Source: an uncultured Collinsella sp.
GTDB taxonomy: Bacteria; Actinomycetota; Coriobacteriia; Coriobacteriales; Coriobacteriaceae
DNA: 64,000 bases
Direction of reading: 5' to 3'
Assembly (NCBI GenBank): GCA_902479135.1
Contig: CABSNU010000009.1
Coordinates: 9,748-73,747, forward strand
Part shown: positions 27,250 to 34,621 of the stretch, piece after piece
Position numbering within the stretch: position 1 is the stretch's first letter
How the letters are laid out: each line of letters begins with the position of its first letter
Translations under genes and position numbers: made by a program
The notes under the pieces: model-generated
What the model was told of the DNA's origin: nothing
What the model saw: the letters and a program-made list of their open reading frames with translations, nothing else
Databases searched by the model: none

Positions 27250-28023
27250 ATGGCACACCGAGCAGACCGACAGACAATGCAACTTGTCCTTATCCGTCAC
27301 GGAGAATCCGAGTGGAACAAACTCAACCTGTTCACCGGCTGGACCGACGTAGAACTCACCGACACGGGCCGCGAAGAAGCCGCAGCAGGCGGTCGAGCCC
27401 TCAAAGAAGCGGGCTTCGACTTCGACGTCTGCTACACCTCGCGTCTCAAGCGCGCAATTCACACCCTCGACATCGTGCTCGGCCAAATGGATCGCGAGTG
27501 GTTGCCCGTCATCAAATCCTGGAAGCTCAACGAGCGCCACTACGGAGCGTTGCAGGGTCTCAACAAGGCCGATGCCGCAGCGGAGCACGGCGACGAGCAG
27601 GTGCTCATCTGGCGCCGCTCCTTCGATGTCTGCCCGCCGGCACTCGAGCCGGACGACGCGCGCGATCCCCACACCCAGGAGCAATACCGTGATGTCGCGC
27701 CCGATCAGCTGCCCTATACCGAGTGCCTCAAGGACACGATCGCCCGCGCCTGGCCTTATTTCGAAGACGAGATTCGCCCCCAGATGCTCGCCGGCAAGCG
27801 CGTACTCATCGCCGCACACGGCAACTCCCTGCGCTCACTCGTCATGAAGCTCGAGCACCTCACGCCCGAGGAGATCCTCAAGGTCAACATCCCCACCGGC
27901 GTGCCGCTCGTCTACACCTTCGACACCGATTTCAACGTCCTCGACAAGCGCTACATCGGCGACCCGGCGACCATCGCCGCCAAGATCGACGCCGTGGCCA
28001 ATCAGGGCAAAGCGCACAAGTAG
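27250..28023 (+). CDS. gpmA: 2,3-bisphosphoglycerate-dependent phosphoglycerate mutase
   Basis: Interconverts 3- and 2-phosphoglycerate in glycolysis. The catalytic phospho-histidine is in LIRHGESEWNKLNLFTGW near residue 18; other active-site signatures are LKRAIHTLD, NERHYGALQGLNK and IAAHGNSLRSLVMKLE with the second catalytic His. The 257-residue length and the insert around residues 110-150 are typical of the dimeric or tetrameric cofactor-dependent form. The ATG at 27250 follows AAGGAGG. An in-frame ATG at MQLVLIRH, 12 codons later, matches the usual family start better but has a poor ribosome site. It is followed by a metal transporter gene with no visible terminator between. Confidence 0.95.
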   Translation: MAHRADRQTMQLVLIRHGESEWNKLNLFTGWTDVELTDTGREEAAAGGRALKEAGFDFDVCYTSRLKRAIHTLDIVLGQMDREWLPVIKSWKLNERHYGALQGLNKADAAAEHGDEQVLIWRRSFDVCPPALEPDDARDPHTQEQYRDVAPDQLPYTECLKDTIARAWPYFEDEIRPQMLAGKRVLIAAHGNSLRSLVMKLEHLTPEEILKVNIPTGVPLVYTFDTDFNVLDKRYIGDPATIAAKIDAVANQGKAHK

Positions 28024-28098
28024 CCCCAACCCAAATCCGACGCGTGGCGCCGCACGACCCAGATGCGACGTCACGCCGCCCATACGCAGGAGCTCACC

Positions 28099-29355
28099 AT
28101 GCTCAACCATCTCAAACAACACTTTGGCTCCCGACGCACCGGTGGTCACGGAGGCCTAGACATTGCGCGGCATATCGGCCCCGGGCTGCTCGTGACCGTC
28201 GGCTTTATCGACCCGGGCAACTGGGCCTCCAATATGGCCGCGGGCTCGCAGTTTGGCTACGCGCTGCTGTGGATCGTCACGCTATCCACGATTATGCTCA
28301 TCGTGCTGCAGCACAACGCGGCGCACCTGGGTATCGCCACGGGCGCCTGCCTTGCCGAGGCCACGACACGTTACCTCCCCCGCTTCGTCGGGCGTACGGT
28401 GCTCGCCAGCGCCTATCTCGCGACCATCGCCACCGCCATGGCCGAAGTCCTGGGTGGCGCGATTGCCCTTCAAATGCTCTTTGGGCTGCCCGTGCGCGCG
28501 GGCTGCGTCATCGTGGCGGCAGTATCGATGGCGATGCTCATGACGAGCTCCTACAAGCGCGCCGAACGCTGGATCATCGCCTTCGTGGGTGTGGTGGGAC
28601 TCTCGTTTTTAGCAGAGCTCGCGCTGGTCAAAGTCGACTGGCCGCAAGCAACCGCAAGCTGGATCATCCCCAGCATGCCTGCCGACTCGGCAACGATTAT
28701 CGTGAGTGTCCTGGGTGCGGTCGTTATGCCACACAACCTTTTTCTGCACTCCGAGGTCATCCAATCCATGCACTTCGAAGGCCAAGGCGAGCAAGTTATC
28801 GAAGAACGTCTGCACTACGAGCTCTTCGACACGCTCTTTTCGATGGGCGTGGGCTGGGCAATCAACTCGGCCATGGTCATCCTTGCCGCAACGACCTTCT
28901 TTGCGCACGGCATGGTCGTAGACGACCTCGCCGTCGCAGCGGCCACGCTCTCCCCCATTCTGGGCCCGGCGAGCTCGACCATCTTTGCGATAGCGCTGCT
29001 GTTCGCGGGACTATCGAGCAGCGTGACAGCGGGCATGGCGGCGGGAACCATCACTGCGGGCATGTTCGACGAGGAATACGATATCCACGACCGACATTCC
29101 TCGATCGGGGTGGCGGCCTGTTTCGTCGGCGCAGTGACGGCGTGCCTGGTCGTCCCAAATCCTTTTGAAGGTCTCATCTGGAGTCAGGCACTGCTGTCGC
29201 TTCAGCTACCGATTACGGTCTTTGTGCTCATACGGCTCACCAGTTCACCCCGCGTCATGGGCAAATACGCCAATTCGCGCCCGCTCAACGCGCTGCTCGT
29301 AGGGATTGGTGCCATCGTGACGATTCTCGATGTCGTGTTGTTGACAGGGATGTAA
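28099..29355 (+). CDS. Nramp-family divalent metal (Mn2+/Fe2+) transporter
   Basis: Proton-coupled importer of Mn2+ or Fe2+. About 418 residues with 11 hydrophobic segments. The metal-binding motif in TM1 is VGFIDPGNWASNMA (Asp and Asn of DPGN), and in TM6 it is VVMPHNLFLHS (Met and the helix-breaking Pro), both canonical for Nramp. The chosen ATG at 28099 (MLNHLKQHF) follows AGGAG with 6-bp spacing; the longer in-frame start at 28063 has no site. It lies 75 bp after gpmA in the same direction, so the two may share a transcript; cofactor-dependent GpmA needs no metal, so a functional link is not implied. Confidence 0.92.
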   Translation: MLNHLKQHFGSRRTGGHGGLDIARHIGPGLLVTVGFIDPGNWASNMAAGSQFGYALLWIVTLSTIMLIVLQHNAAHLGIATGACLAEATTRYLPRFVGRTVLASAYLATIATAMAEVLGGAIALQMLFGLPVRAGCVIVAAVSMAMLMTSSYKRAERWIIAFVGVVGLSFLAELALVKVDWPQATASWIIPSMPADSATIIVSVLGAVVMPHNLFLHSEVIQSMHFEGQGEQVIEERLHYELFDTLFSMGVGWAINSAMVILAATTFFAHGMVVDDLAVAAATLSPILGPASSTIFAIALLFAGLSSSVTAGMAAGTITAGMFDEEYDIHDRHSSIGVAACFVGAVTACLVVPNPFEGLIWSQALLSLQLPITVFVLIRLTSSPRVMGKYANSRPLNALLVGIGAIVTILDVVLLTGM

Positions 29356-29382
29356 TGGGACGGGGCACCTACCCAGGCAAAC

Positions 29383-29519
29383 GTCTCGATCTGTAACATC
29401 TAGACCCGCTTTTGATGTCTAGATGTTACAGATCGAGATCATTCCGAGGGACAGCTCCGTTTGTCTCAATCTGTAACAAGTGGACCCAATTTCCACCGTT
29501 AGATGTTACAGATTGAGAC
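29383..29519. repeat. 57-bp inverted-repeat array F (2 units)
   Basis: Units at 29383-29439 and 29463-29519, gap 23 bp, starting 28 bp after the stop of the metal transporter. In unit 1 the loop begins and ends with TCTAGA, extending the stem. Confidence 0.95.
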
Positions 29520-29584
29520 AAAAGGTCGGCCGGACTCACAACAGACAGGATCGGCCAACAGCAACCGTGATCCCTTGGGGGCGG

Positions 29585-29624
29585 AGAAAAAGGGTCCCGG
29601 CCGGGATATCCGACCGGGACCCTT
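29585..29624 (-). terminator. Terminator of the rubredoxin gene
   Basis: AAGGGTCCCGG / CCGGGACCCTT stem (29590-29600, 29614-29624), followed on the minus strand by TTTTTCTCC. Confidence 0.9.
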
Positions 29625-29664
29625 GGACAGAGCTATATGTTGCCGTGAGCCGCGTGCCGACGAG

Positions 29665-29808
29665 CTACTCCTCGACGAGCTCAAACTGATCGGGACCGAC
29701 GCCGCACACCGGGCACACATAATCCTCGGGCAGCTCGGGCGTATCGACCTCAACCTCGTAACCGCAAACGACGCACACGAACTTATACGTCTTCTTCTCC
29801 TCAGCCAT
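29665..29808 (-). CDS. Rubredoxin (47 residues)
   Basis: Small electron carrier with one Fe(Cys)4 site. Translating the minus strand from the ATG at 29808 gives MAEEKKTYKFVCVVCGYEVE and ends PDQFELVEE. The four cysteines are in FVCVVCGYE and VCPVCGVG, the diagnostic rubredoxin pair of CxxCG knuckles. The length is slightly short because the loop between knuckles (EVDTPELPEDY) is trimmed compared with the usual 52-54 residues. GAGAGGAG precedes the start. It lies downstream of a flavin reductase gene on the same strand but has its own promoter and a strong terminator. Together the two recall the fused flavin reductase-rubredoxin (high-molecular-weight rubredoxin) of some anaerobes. Confidence 0.93.
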   Translation of the reverse strand: MAEEKKTYKFVCVVCGYEVEVDTPELPEDYVCPVCGVGPDQFELVEE

Positions 29809-29852
29809 GATGTTCTCCTCTCGAACGCGACTGGTGATGTACTTCGCTTATT

Positions 29853-29880
29853 AGTATATGTTATCAATAATATAATGCAA
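29853..29880 (-). promoter_or_regulatory. Rubredoxin promoter
   Basis: On the minus strand TTGCAT (29880-29875), a 16-bp spacer and TATACT (29858-29853), within a very AT-rich stretch. TTATATTATTGATAA in the spacer partly resembles a PerR/Fur-type box, which would suit an oxidative-stress electron carrier; this is speculative. Confidence 0.65.
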
Positions 29881-29897
29881 GTATTTTTAAAACATTT

Positions 29898-30401
29898 CTA
29901 GCCTTGATACGAGGACGCCTTCGGAGGCGTCTTGCCCTTCAGGACCTTATGGTAGTAATCGTAGGTGAGCGGCGTCTCGTCGCTCAGGCGCTCGGCATCC
30001 CCGACCTCGCCGATAAACAGTAGATGCGTACCCACATCCACAGTGTCGATCAAACGGCAGCTAAACAGGGCCGTCGCGTGCTCGGGCACATAGGGCATGC
30101 CCAGAGCCGTCTCGCGGGTCTCGTATTTGGCAAACTTGTCATAATCGCTGCTGGTGCGGAACCCAAAGTTACCGATGTAGAGCATGTCGGCGGTCTGATC
30201 GATCACGGTCAGTGCGAACGCTTTGGCCGATGCGATGACGCCCGAGGTGACGTTGTCCTTGTTCACGGCAACCGAAATGCGCGACGGCATGGACGTCACC
30301 TGCACCGCAGTGTTGATGACGCAGCCGGCACGCAGCCCGTCTGCCGCGGCGCTCACCACGTACAGACCGCTCGGCATGGTAAAGAACGCAGTTTTGTCCA
30401 T
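29898..30401 (-). CDS. Flavin reductase-like, FMN-binding split-barrel protein
   Basis: A 167-residue flavoprotein of the flavin reductase domain family. Features: FFTMPSGLYVVSAAADG, where the family usually has a similar tract contacting FMN, INTAVQVTSMPSRISVAVNKDN, and HLLFIGEVGDAERL near the C-terminus. The end, LKGKTPPKASSYQG, is the very point at which fused homologues continue into a rubredoxin domain; here it stops and rubredoxin is encoded separately 89 bp downstream. The ATG at 30401 (MDKTAFF) follows AGGGGAGTG; the longer ORF lacks a site. Likely role: NADH- or rubredoxin-linked electron transfer in oxygen or NO defence; inferred from the family. Confidence 0.88.
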   Translation of the reverse strand: MDKTAFFTMPSGLYVVSAAADGLRAGCVINTAVQVTSMPSRISVAVNKDNVTSGVIASAKAFALTVIDQTADMLYIGNFGFRTSSDYDKFAKYETRETALGMPYVPEHATALFSCRLIDTVDVGTHLLFIGEVGDAERLSDETPLTYDYYHKVLKGKTPPKASSYQG

Positions 30402-30452
30402 AACAATCACTCCCCTAACCCGGGTTGGAACCTCATGGATGTATGTACCCAC

Positions 30453-30486
30453 AAAAAAGGCAGCGCCCATAACGGACGCCGCCTTT
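30453..30486 (-). terminator. Terminator of the TPR-smpB operon
   Basis: AAAGGCGGCGTCC / GGGCGCTGCCTTT stem followed on the minus strand by a T-run (30458-30453), beyond smpB and before the flavin reductase gene. Confidence 0.7.
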
Positions 30487-30528
30487 GAAACATATGTGTC
30501 AGAACAGTAAGAAAGATGAGACGCCCGC

Positions 30529-30596
30529 AGTTGCGGTGAAATAGGGACTGAATAGCCCCCTCAAACAGGCAAACCAGTCCGTATTCCACCGCAACT
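30529..30596. repeat. TTGCGGTGAAATA inverted repeat, copy 3
   Basis: AGTTGCGGTGAAATAGGGACTG... and ...CCAGTCCGTATTCCACCGCAACT, 68 bp. It lies just beyond the smpB stop codon. Confidence 0.92.
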
Positions 30597-30608
30597 TATG
30601 AAGGACGG

Positions 30609-31079
30609 TCAGCGGTTGCGTTCCTTGAGGGCGCGGTCGATCTCGCGTTGGACATCACGCTTGGCCATGTCCTCGCGCTTGTCGTAGAGCTTCTTGCCGC
30701 GACCCAGGCCCAGCAGCAGTTTTACGCGACCGTCGGTATTAAAGTAGAGCTCCAACGGAACCAGCGCATAACCACGGTTGCGAAGTTTGCCGTCAAGAAA
30801 GTCGATCTCCTTGCGGTGCAGCAGCAGACGGCGCCGACGGTCGGGATCGCGATTCCACACGCCACCATGGCTATAAGGGTGGATATGCAGGCCGACGAGC
30901 CAGCACTCACCGCCACGAATCAATGCAAAGGTATCGGTGATCTGGCAGGCGCGCTCGCGAATCGACTTGACCTCGGTGCCGCTCAGCTCAATACCGCACT
31001 CAAACGTCTCATCGATAAAGTACTCGTGATGTGCCGAGCGATTCTTGGAAATGAGCTTGCGCTCGCGCTTACTGGGCAT
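30609..31079 (-). CDS. smpB: SsrA (tmRNA)-binding protein
   Basis: Partner of tmRNA in rescuing stalled ribosomes. A 156-residue protein with the SmpB signatures KLISKNRSAHHEYFIDETFE, GIELSGTEVKSIRE, HIHPYSHGGVWNRDPDRRR and LLLHRKEI, ending in the basic tail GRGKKLYDKREDMAKRDVQ that enters the decoding centre. The ATG at 31079 follows AAGGAGG; the longer in-frame ORF is not supported. Its first 11 bases overlap the end of the TPR gene, indicating translational coupling. Confidence 0.96.
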   Translation of the reverse strand: MPSKRERKLISKNRSAHHEYFIDETFECGIELSGTEVKSIRERACQITDTFALIRGGECWLVGLHIHPYSHGGVWNRDPDRRRRLLLHRKEIDFLDGKLRNRGYALVPLELYFNTDGRVKLLLGLGRGKKLYDKREDMAKRDVQREIDRALKERNR

Positions 31080-31986
31080 CGCCGGCCTCCTTGGCGCCAT
31101 TGGCGTTTGAGCCCGCAGCCTCGCGCTTTGCCCTGCGCTCGGCATTAAGCTCGGCATCGCTCTCGCGCACCAGCTTGATAATCGCCGCGCATGCCTCCTC
31201 GCCCACCAGGTCGCGGGCACGGACCGTCAGACGCGTAGCCTCCTGCTTGTCGCCGTCGCTTGCAGCATCGGTCGCGCACATGATCAGGCAGATGGCGATC
31301 TCGGCCGAAGGCGAGGTCGGCACGCCCTGCAGGGCGAGCTCACCCATCACATGGTCGTCACTCTCGTCCGCGGCATCCGGATAGGTGGTATGGATCTTGT
31401 TGAGCAGGCGCGTCGTATGCGCATCATTGGGCGCCAGGCGCAGCGCCAGACGCGCGCAGCCCACGGCAGCCGAAATGTTCTCGGTCTCGGGCTCCAAGAA
31501 GTACTGACCCAAGTTGGTGTAGGCGCGTGCGGCGCACTTACCGTCGCTCGCGCGCTCCAGCACCGAGAACGAGAGCGATGCCCACTCCTGCTTGTCCTCA
31601 AGCGCGCGGAACAGCTCGGCCAAGTCCAAGCGATAGTTGCAGTTCATGGGATCCCAACGCACGGCCTGCATCAGGGCATTCCGAGCACTCACATAATCCT
31701 GCTGGCGAATGTAGGCAAACGCCATGTCGGAGTACAGGCGGTCAAAGGGAACCTCGACCTGCACCAGCTCGCGCGGATCCTTCTCCACACGGCGATAGGC
31801 CAGGCGCTCAAACTTGCTGTCGAAGCTAAAGTACTGGCGCTTCTCCTCCGTCTTGCACTCAGCGTCGATATACTCCTCGGCGAGCTCCACCAGACGCTCA
31901 AGCAGCGGCGTCGCCGTAGCCAGGTCGCCCTGCGCCAGATAGTTCTCGGCATACGTGATGTCTTCCAAGCTGATAGGCAGGTCCAT
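31069..31986 (-). CDS. Tetratricopeptide-repeat protein of unknown function
   Basis: A 305-residue soluble, acidic protein made of helical repeats. TPR-like units are visible at EDITYAENYLAQGDLATATP (residues 8-27), LYSDMAFAYIRQQDYVSARN, NCNYRLDLAELFRALEDKQE and ARAYTNLGQYFLEPETENIS, then ALRLAPNDAHTTRLLNKIHT. The C-terminal 30 residues are Ala/Lys/Glu-rich. No enzymatic motif is seen. The ATG at 31986 follows GGAGTTGT. It overlaps smpB by 11 bp, so the two form one unit; whether the protein assists ribosome rescue is unknown. Confidence 0.8.
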   Translation of the reverse strand: MDLPISLEDITYAENYLAQGDLATATPLLERLVELAEEYIDAECKTEEKRQYFSFDSKFERLAYRRVEKDPRELVQVEVPFDRLYSDMAFAYIRQQDYVSARNALMQAVRWDPMNCNYRLDLAELFRALEDKQEWASLSFSVLERASDGKCAARAYTNLGQYFLEPETENISAAVGCARLALRLAPNDAHTTRLLNKIHTTYPDAADESDDHVMGELALQGVPTSPSAEIAICLIMCATDAASDGDKQEATRLTVRARDLVGEEACAAIIKLVRESDAELNAERRAKREAAGSNANGAKEAGDAQ

Positions 31987-32049
31987 GACAACTCCTCGGT
32001 CCGGGCGGCAGACTCAACGCGCGCCTTAAATATCGGTCAATACACAAAA

Positions 32050-32073
32050 CCCGGGTCTCTTACGAGGCCCGGG
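32050..32073 (-). terminator. Terminator after the tRNA pair
   Basis: CCCGGGCCTCG / CGAGACCCGGG-type stem with a 3-base loop, then TTTTG on the minus strand, 11 bp past tRNA-Glu. Confidence 0.8.
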
Positions 32074-32083
32074 CGTTCAATTT

Positions 32084-32160
32084 TGGTAGCCCGTACCAGA
32101 TTCGAACTGGTGATCTCCGCCTTGAGAGGGCGGCGTCCTAAACCGCTAGACGAACGGGCC
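32084..32160 (-). tRNA. tRNA-Glu (CTC)
   Basis: On the minus strand it begins GGCCCGTTCGTCTAGCGG and has an anticodon stem CCGCC/GGCGG around CTCTCAA (anticodon CTC). The T-arm contains GTTCGAATC, and the 3' end is ACGGGCTACCA with an encoded CCA. The first acceptor pair is G-U. Confidence 0.95.
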
Positions 32161-32177
32161 ATATGTAGCAAATGCAA

Positions 32178-32251
32178 TGGCTGGGATGGAGGGAGTCGAA
32201 CCCCCATTGACGGAACCAGAATCCGCTGTCCTGCCATTAGACGACATCCCA
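32178..32251 (-). tRNA. tRNA-Gln (CTG)
   Basis: Minus strand: acceptor TGGGATG pairs with CATCCCA, anticodon loop TTCTGGT (anticodon CTG), T-loop GTTCGACTC, encoded CCA. It is 17 bp upstream of tRNA-Glu, in the same transcript. Confidence 0.95.
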
Positions 32252-32295
32252 ATGACTGCATCGCTGCGCTCGGCTGTGCCTTTGCGCAAGAAAGA

Positions 32296-32324
32296 AATAT
32301 ACGGGAAGTCCGGCCGTGACGCAA
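32296..32324 (-). promoter_or_regulatory. Promoter of the tRNA-Gln/tRNA-Glu unit
   Basis: Minus strand TTGCGT (32324-32319), 17-bp spacer, TATATT (32301-32296), 45 bp before the first tRNA. Confidence 0.8.
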
Positions 32325-32516
32325 GCCCCAATTTTGACTTTTTTGAAATTCAGTCAAATACGGCCAACACGTGAAGGACCTGTGAAGCGCCAGCGACACG
32401 TACGGCGCCAAAGCCCGTAAAACATCCCGCATCTACCGCTGGTAGATTACAACAATGCAGCACTCACGGCTGATGGCACAATCGAACCGTCATCATTGCA
32501 CGGATATCGAGGCGCC

Positions 32517-32927
32517 ATGGACGAAGAGCTTGATTACCTATGGGAGACCCTGGGCCTCGAGATCACTGCTGACCTTTGGCCCGAACGGGACAAAATCCAT
32601 CCCACTCTGCGCCCCGCCATCACGGTGATGCAGGCAAAATACCGCCGTGCATCCTTTTTGATCATGCGGATGTCATGGCACGCGGGACTCCCCGACCTTA
32701 AGCGAATCCAGGCAAGCCTCGTCGAGCTGTCCGGTATGCCGACCGTCATATCCGAGGCGCACCTGGAGCAGCGCCAGCGCGAGCGACTGCAACAGCAGCG
32801 GATCCCCTTTATCTGCCCCGGCGTTCAGGCATATCTGCCCTTTATGGACGAGGAGTACTGGAGCGGCAAGCCCAACAAGCACGTAAAGGTCTACGATCCG
32901 CACGAATGGGCACAGCTCGAGGATTGA
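32517..32927 (+). CDS. Small protein resembling the N-terminal half of MarR-type regulators
   Basis: A 136-residue protein. The middle stretch YRRASFLIMRMSWHAG, then LKRIQASLVELSGMP, and the segment RLQQQRIPFICPGVQAYLPF match a pattern I associate with large MarR-annotated proteins of Coriobacteriia and lactobacilli, in which it precedes a winged-helix domain. Here no winged helix follows: the protein ends soon after at DPHEWAQLED, so it is either a stand-alone version or a truncated relative. The ATG at 32517 follows GAGG; an in-frame ATG at 32496 is less likely. It is a single gene. Regulatory function is not assured. Confidence 0.6.
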   Translation: MDEELDYLWETLGLEITADLWPERDKIHPTLRPAITVMQAKYRRASFLIMRMSWHAGLPDLKRIQASLVELSGMPTVISEAHLEQRQRERLQQQRIPFICPGVQAYLPFMDEEYWSGKPNKHVKVYDPHEWAQLED

Positions 32928-32999
32928 GCCGAGCGAGCCCGCCGATGGAAAACACGTCCCACCCTGAGCACTCAAAACGGGTCGCACTTTCCGCAGCCG

Positions 33000-33359
33000 C
33001 TACAGCAGCGCCTCAGTCCAAGCCGCTTCCTTAAAGCCGGGGATCGCAAAGTCGTCACCCACCAGCAGCGGGCGCTTAACCAGCATGCCGTCGGTCGCCA
33101 GCAGCTCGTAGCACTGCTGATCCGTCATGCCTGCGTCCAGGCGCGCCTTCAGGCCCAGCTCTCGATATTTCATGCCCGACGAGTTAAAGAAGCGTCGCAC
33201 CGGCAGTCCCGAACGAGCAATCCAGGTCGCAAGCTCATCAGCCGTGGGATTGTCCAAAACGATATCGCGGTCGATATACTCTACCCCGTGTTCGTCCAGC
33301 CATGCCTTGGCCTTCTTACAGGTCGAGCACTTGGGATATTCAGCAAACAGTACGGTCAT
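33000..33359 (-). CDS. ArsC/Spx-family thioredoxin-fold protein
   Basis: A 119-residue protein of the arsenate reductase-like family. FAEYPKCSTCKKAKAWL holds the N-terminal CxxC, and EYIDRDIVLDNPTADEL and NSSGMKYRELGLK follow the family pattern, as does MLVKRPLLVGDD near residue 95. Members with this build (YffB/Spx-like) are often not arsenate reductases, and no arsenic genes are near. The ATG at 33359 follows GGAGG with good spacing; a longer in-frame start exists but is unsupported. Its activity and substrate cannot be inferred from context. Confidence 0.88.
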   Translation of the reverse strand: MTVLFAEYPKCSTCKKAKAWLDEHGVEYIDRDIVLDNPTADELATWIARSGLPVRRFFNSSGMKYRELGLKARLDAGMTDQQCYELLATDGMLVKRPLLVGDDFAIPGFKEAAWTEALL

Positions 33360-33451
33360 GGAAATCCTCCGAATATAGATCGGCCAACGCAGGCACACGC
33401 CACACGAGGCGCCTTCGCATGATGGGCCAATTGTAGCCCACGGGTCACACG

Positions 33452-34504
33452 CTAAACGAACCGTACCCCGAATCCGCGTTTGATGAACGGCAGCAGCTCC
33501 ATTGCCTCGGGCGTGATATGGCCCGCAACGTTCATGCGCTCGTCACCGGGAAGATCGACCCGCGCAATCTCAAGCTCGCCTTCGTAGCGCCCATAGCCGC
33601 TATTGCTCACAGCGATCGACCCCGTCTTTCGTGACAGGCCGGCACCGGCATCCATCGGCACGGAATCCGGCTTAAGCGTCGTACGCGACTCCTGAGACCT
33701 AAAGATGAGGGTGCTCGAATCGGGTCGGTCGTGATGAATCTGCCCACGTACATAGGCATAACCGGGCTCAAGCTCGCATTGCAGGTCCACGTATCCGGCG
33801 GAAACATGAGCAAACTGCGTCCAGCCCGCATCGGAAAGATCGGGGTCGCCGACCAACACAATGTCGCAATCGGCGCCATGTGCAAGCTCAAGCATATTGA
33901 GAGCAACCTTTGACGCGCGACCGCGCTGCGCCTCGACCGTCGGCAGTCCCTCGAATACCGGCCCGCGAACGTTGGCATCACCCGGCACAAAAGCCATGAT
34001 TTCGAATCCAAGCGCCGCAAGACGAAGATTCACCCGAGCAATGTCCTCCAGAGCTAAACCGGTATAAGGCTTGGGGTAAAAATTGTGGCAGGCGGCAAAA
34101 CGAGTCACATCGGCACCGGCCTCACGCCACGATGCGATTTCATCAGAACTCACCGTCGATGCATTGACCACTATGCGAAATACACCGGACAGCTCCGCGA
34201 CCCGTTGGGCGCTAAAGCCATAGTCCAAACGAAGGTATTCCAACCCCAGATCGCGCAGGTCCTCGATGCGCTCAAGCCCGAGCAAATCGCACGTGCGAGG
34301 CCCCACATCGGCAATGAGCGCAATGCCGCGGGCGGAAAGCAGCGACAGCACATGACGGACCTTATCGGTATACGCCGCTCCCCCATCCTCGGGAATATGC
34401 AGCGAGGTGAACGCATAGCGCGCACCCGCCGCGGCACCGTGTTCAATCGTCCGCTCAATATCCTGCAGAGGGTTGGAAAGATAAATCGAAATACCCGTTT
34501 TCAC
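33452..34504 (-). CDS. mupG: MupG-type 6-phospho-N-acetylmuramidase
   Basis: Likely hydrolyses the disaccharide MurNAc-6-phosphate-GlcNAc after uptake. The 350-residue protein shows the DUF871 layout: a TIM barrel in residues 1-240 (GISIYLSNPLQDIERTI, IALIADVGPRTCDLLGL, FAACHNFYPKPYTGL, IMAFVPGDANVRGP) and a C-terminal cyclophilin-like domain (GSIAVSNSGYGRYEGELEIA). The start is GTG at 34504, with AAAGGAGTG upstream. It is the last gene of murR-murQ-murP-mupG, set off from murP by a terminator-like hairpin that may lower its expression. Operon context strongly supports the assignment. Confidence 0.9.
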   Translation of the reverse strand: MKTGISIYLSNPLQDIERTIEHGAAAGARYAFTSLHIPEDGGAAYTDKVRHVLSLLSARGIALIADVGPRTCDLLGLERIEDLRDLGLEYLRLDYGFSAQRVAELSGVFRIVVNASTVSSDEIASWREAGADVTRFAACHNFYPKPYTGLALEDIARVNLRLAALGFEIMAFVPGDANVRGPVFEGLPTVEAQRGRASKVALNMLELAHGADCDIVLVGDPDLSDAGWTQFAHVSAGYVDLQCELEPGYAYVRGQIHHDRPDSSTLIFRSQESRTTLKPDSVPMDAGAGLSRKTGSIAVSNSGYGRYEGELEIARVDLPGDERMNVAGHITPEAMELLPFIKRGFGVRFV

Positions 34505-34520
34505 GCTTCAACACTCCTTT

Positions 34521-34554
34521 AAAAAAGGCCGGCGGAGCAGTTAGCCCCACCGGC
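34521..34554 (-). terminator. Intra-operon hairpin between murP and mupG
   Basis: Minus strand GCCGGTGGGGC...TCCGCCGGC followed by CTTTTTT, 67 bp past murP and only 17 bp before the mupG start. It is a partial terminator that would reduce mupG relative to murP. Confidence 0.65.
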
Positions 34555-34621
34555 ACAACCATAGCATCAAGAAATCTGCCGCGCGCTGCGAGCCCTGAGC
34601 AACACGGCTCGCGATATCAAA

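Noticed and set aside
8432..29519. The regularly spaced repeats as CRISPR arrays
   Set aside because: The repeated motif is inverted at every step, spacers of 23-25 bp are partly similar between units, arrays hold only 2-5 units, and no cas gene is present.
33000..33359. Arsenic resistance from the ArsC-like protein
   Set aside because: Sequence fits the YffB/Spx branch and no ars genes accompany it.
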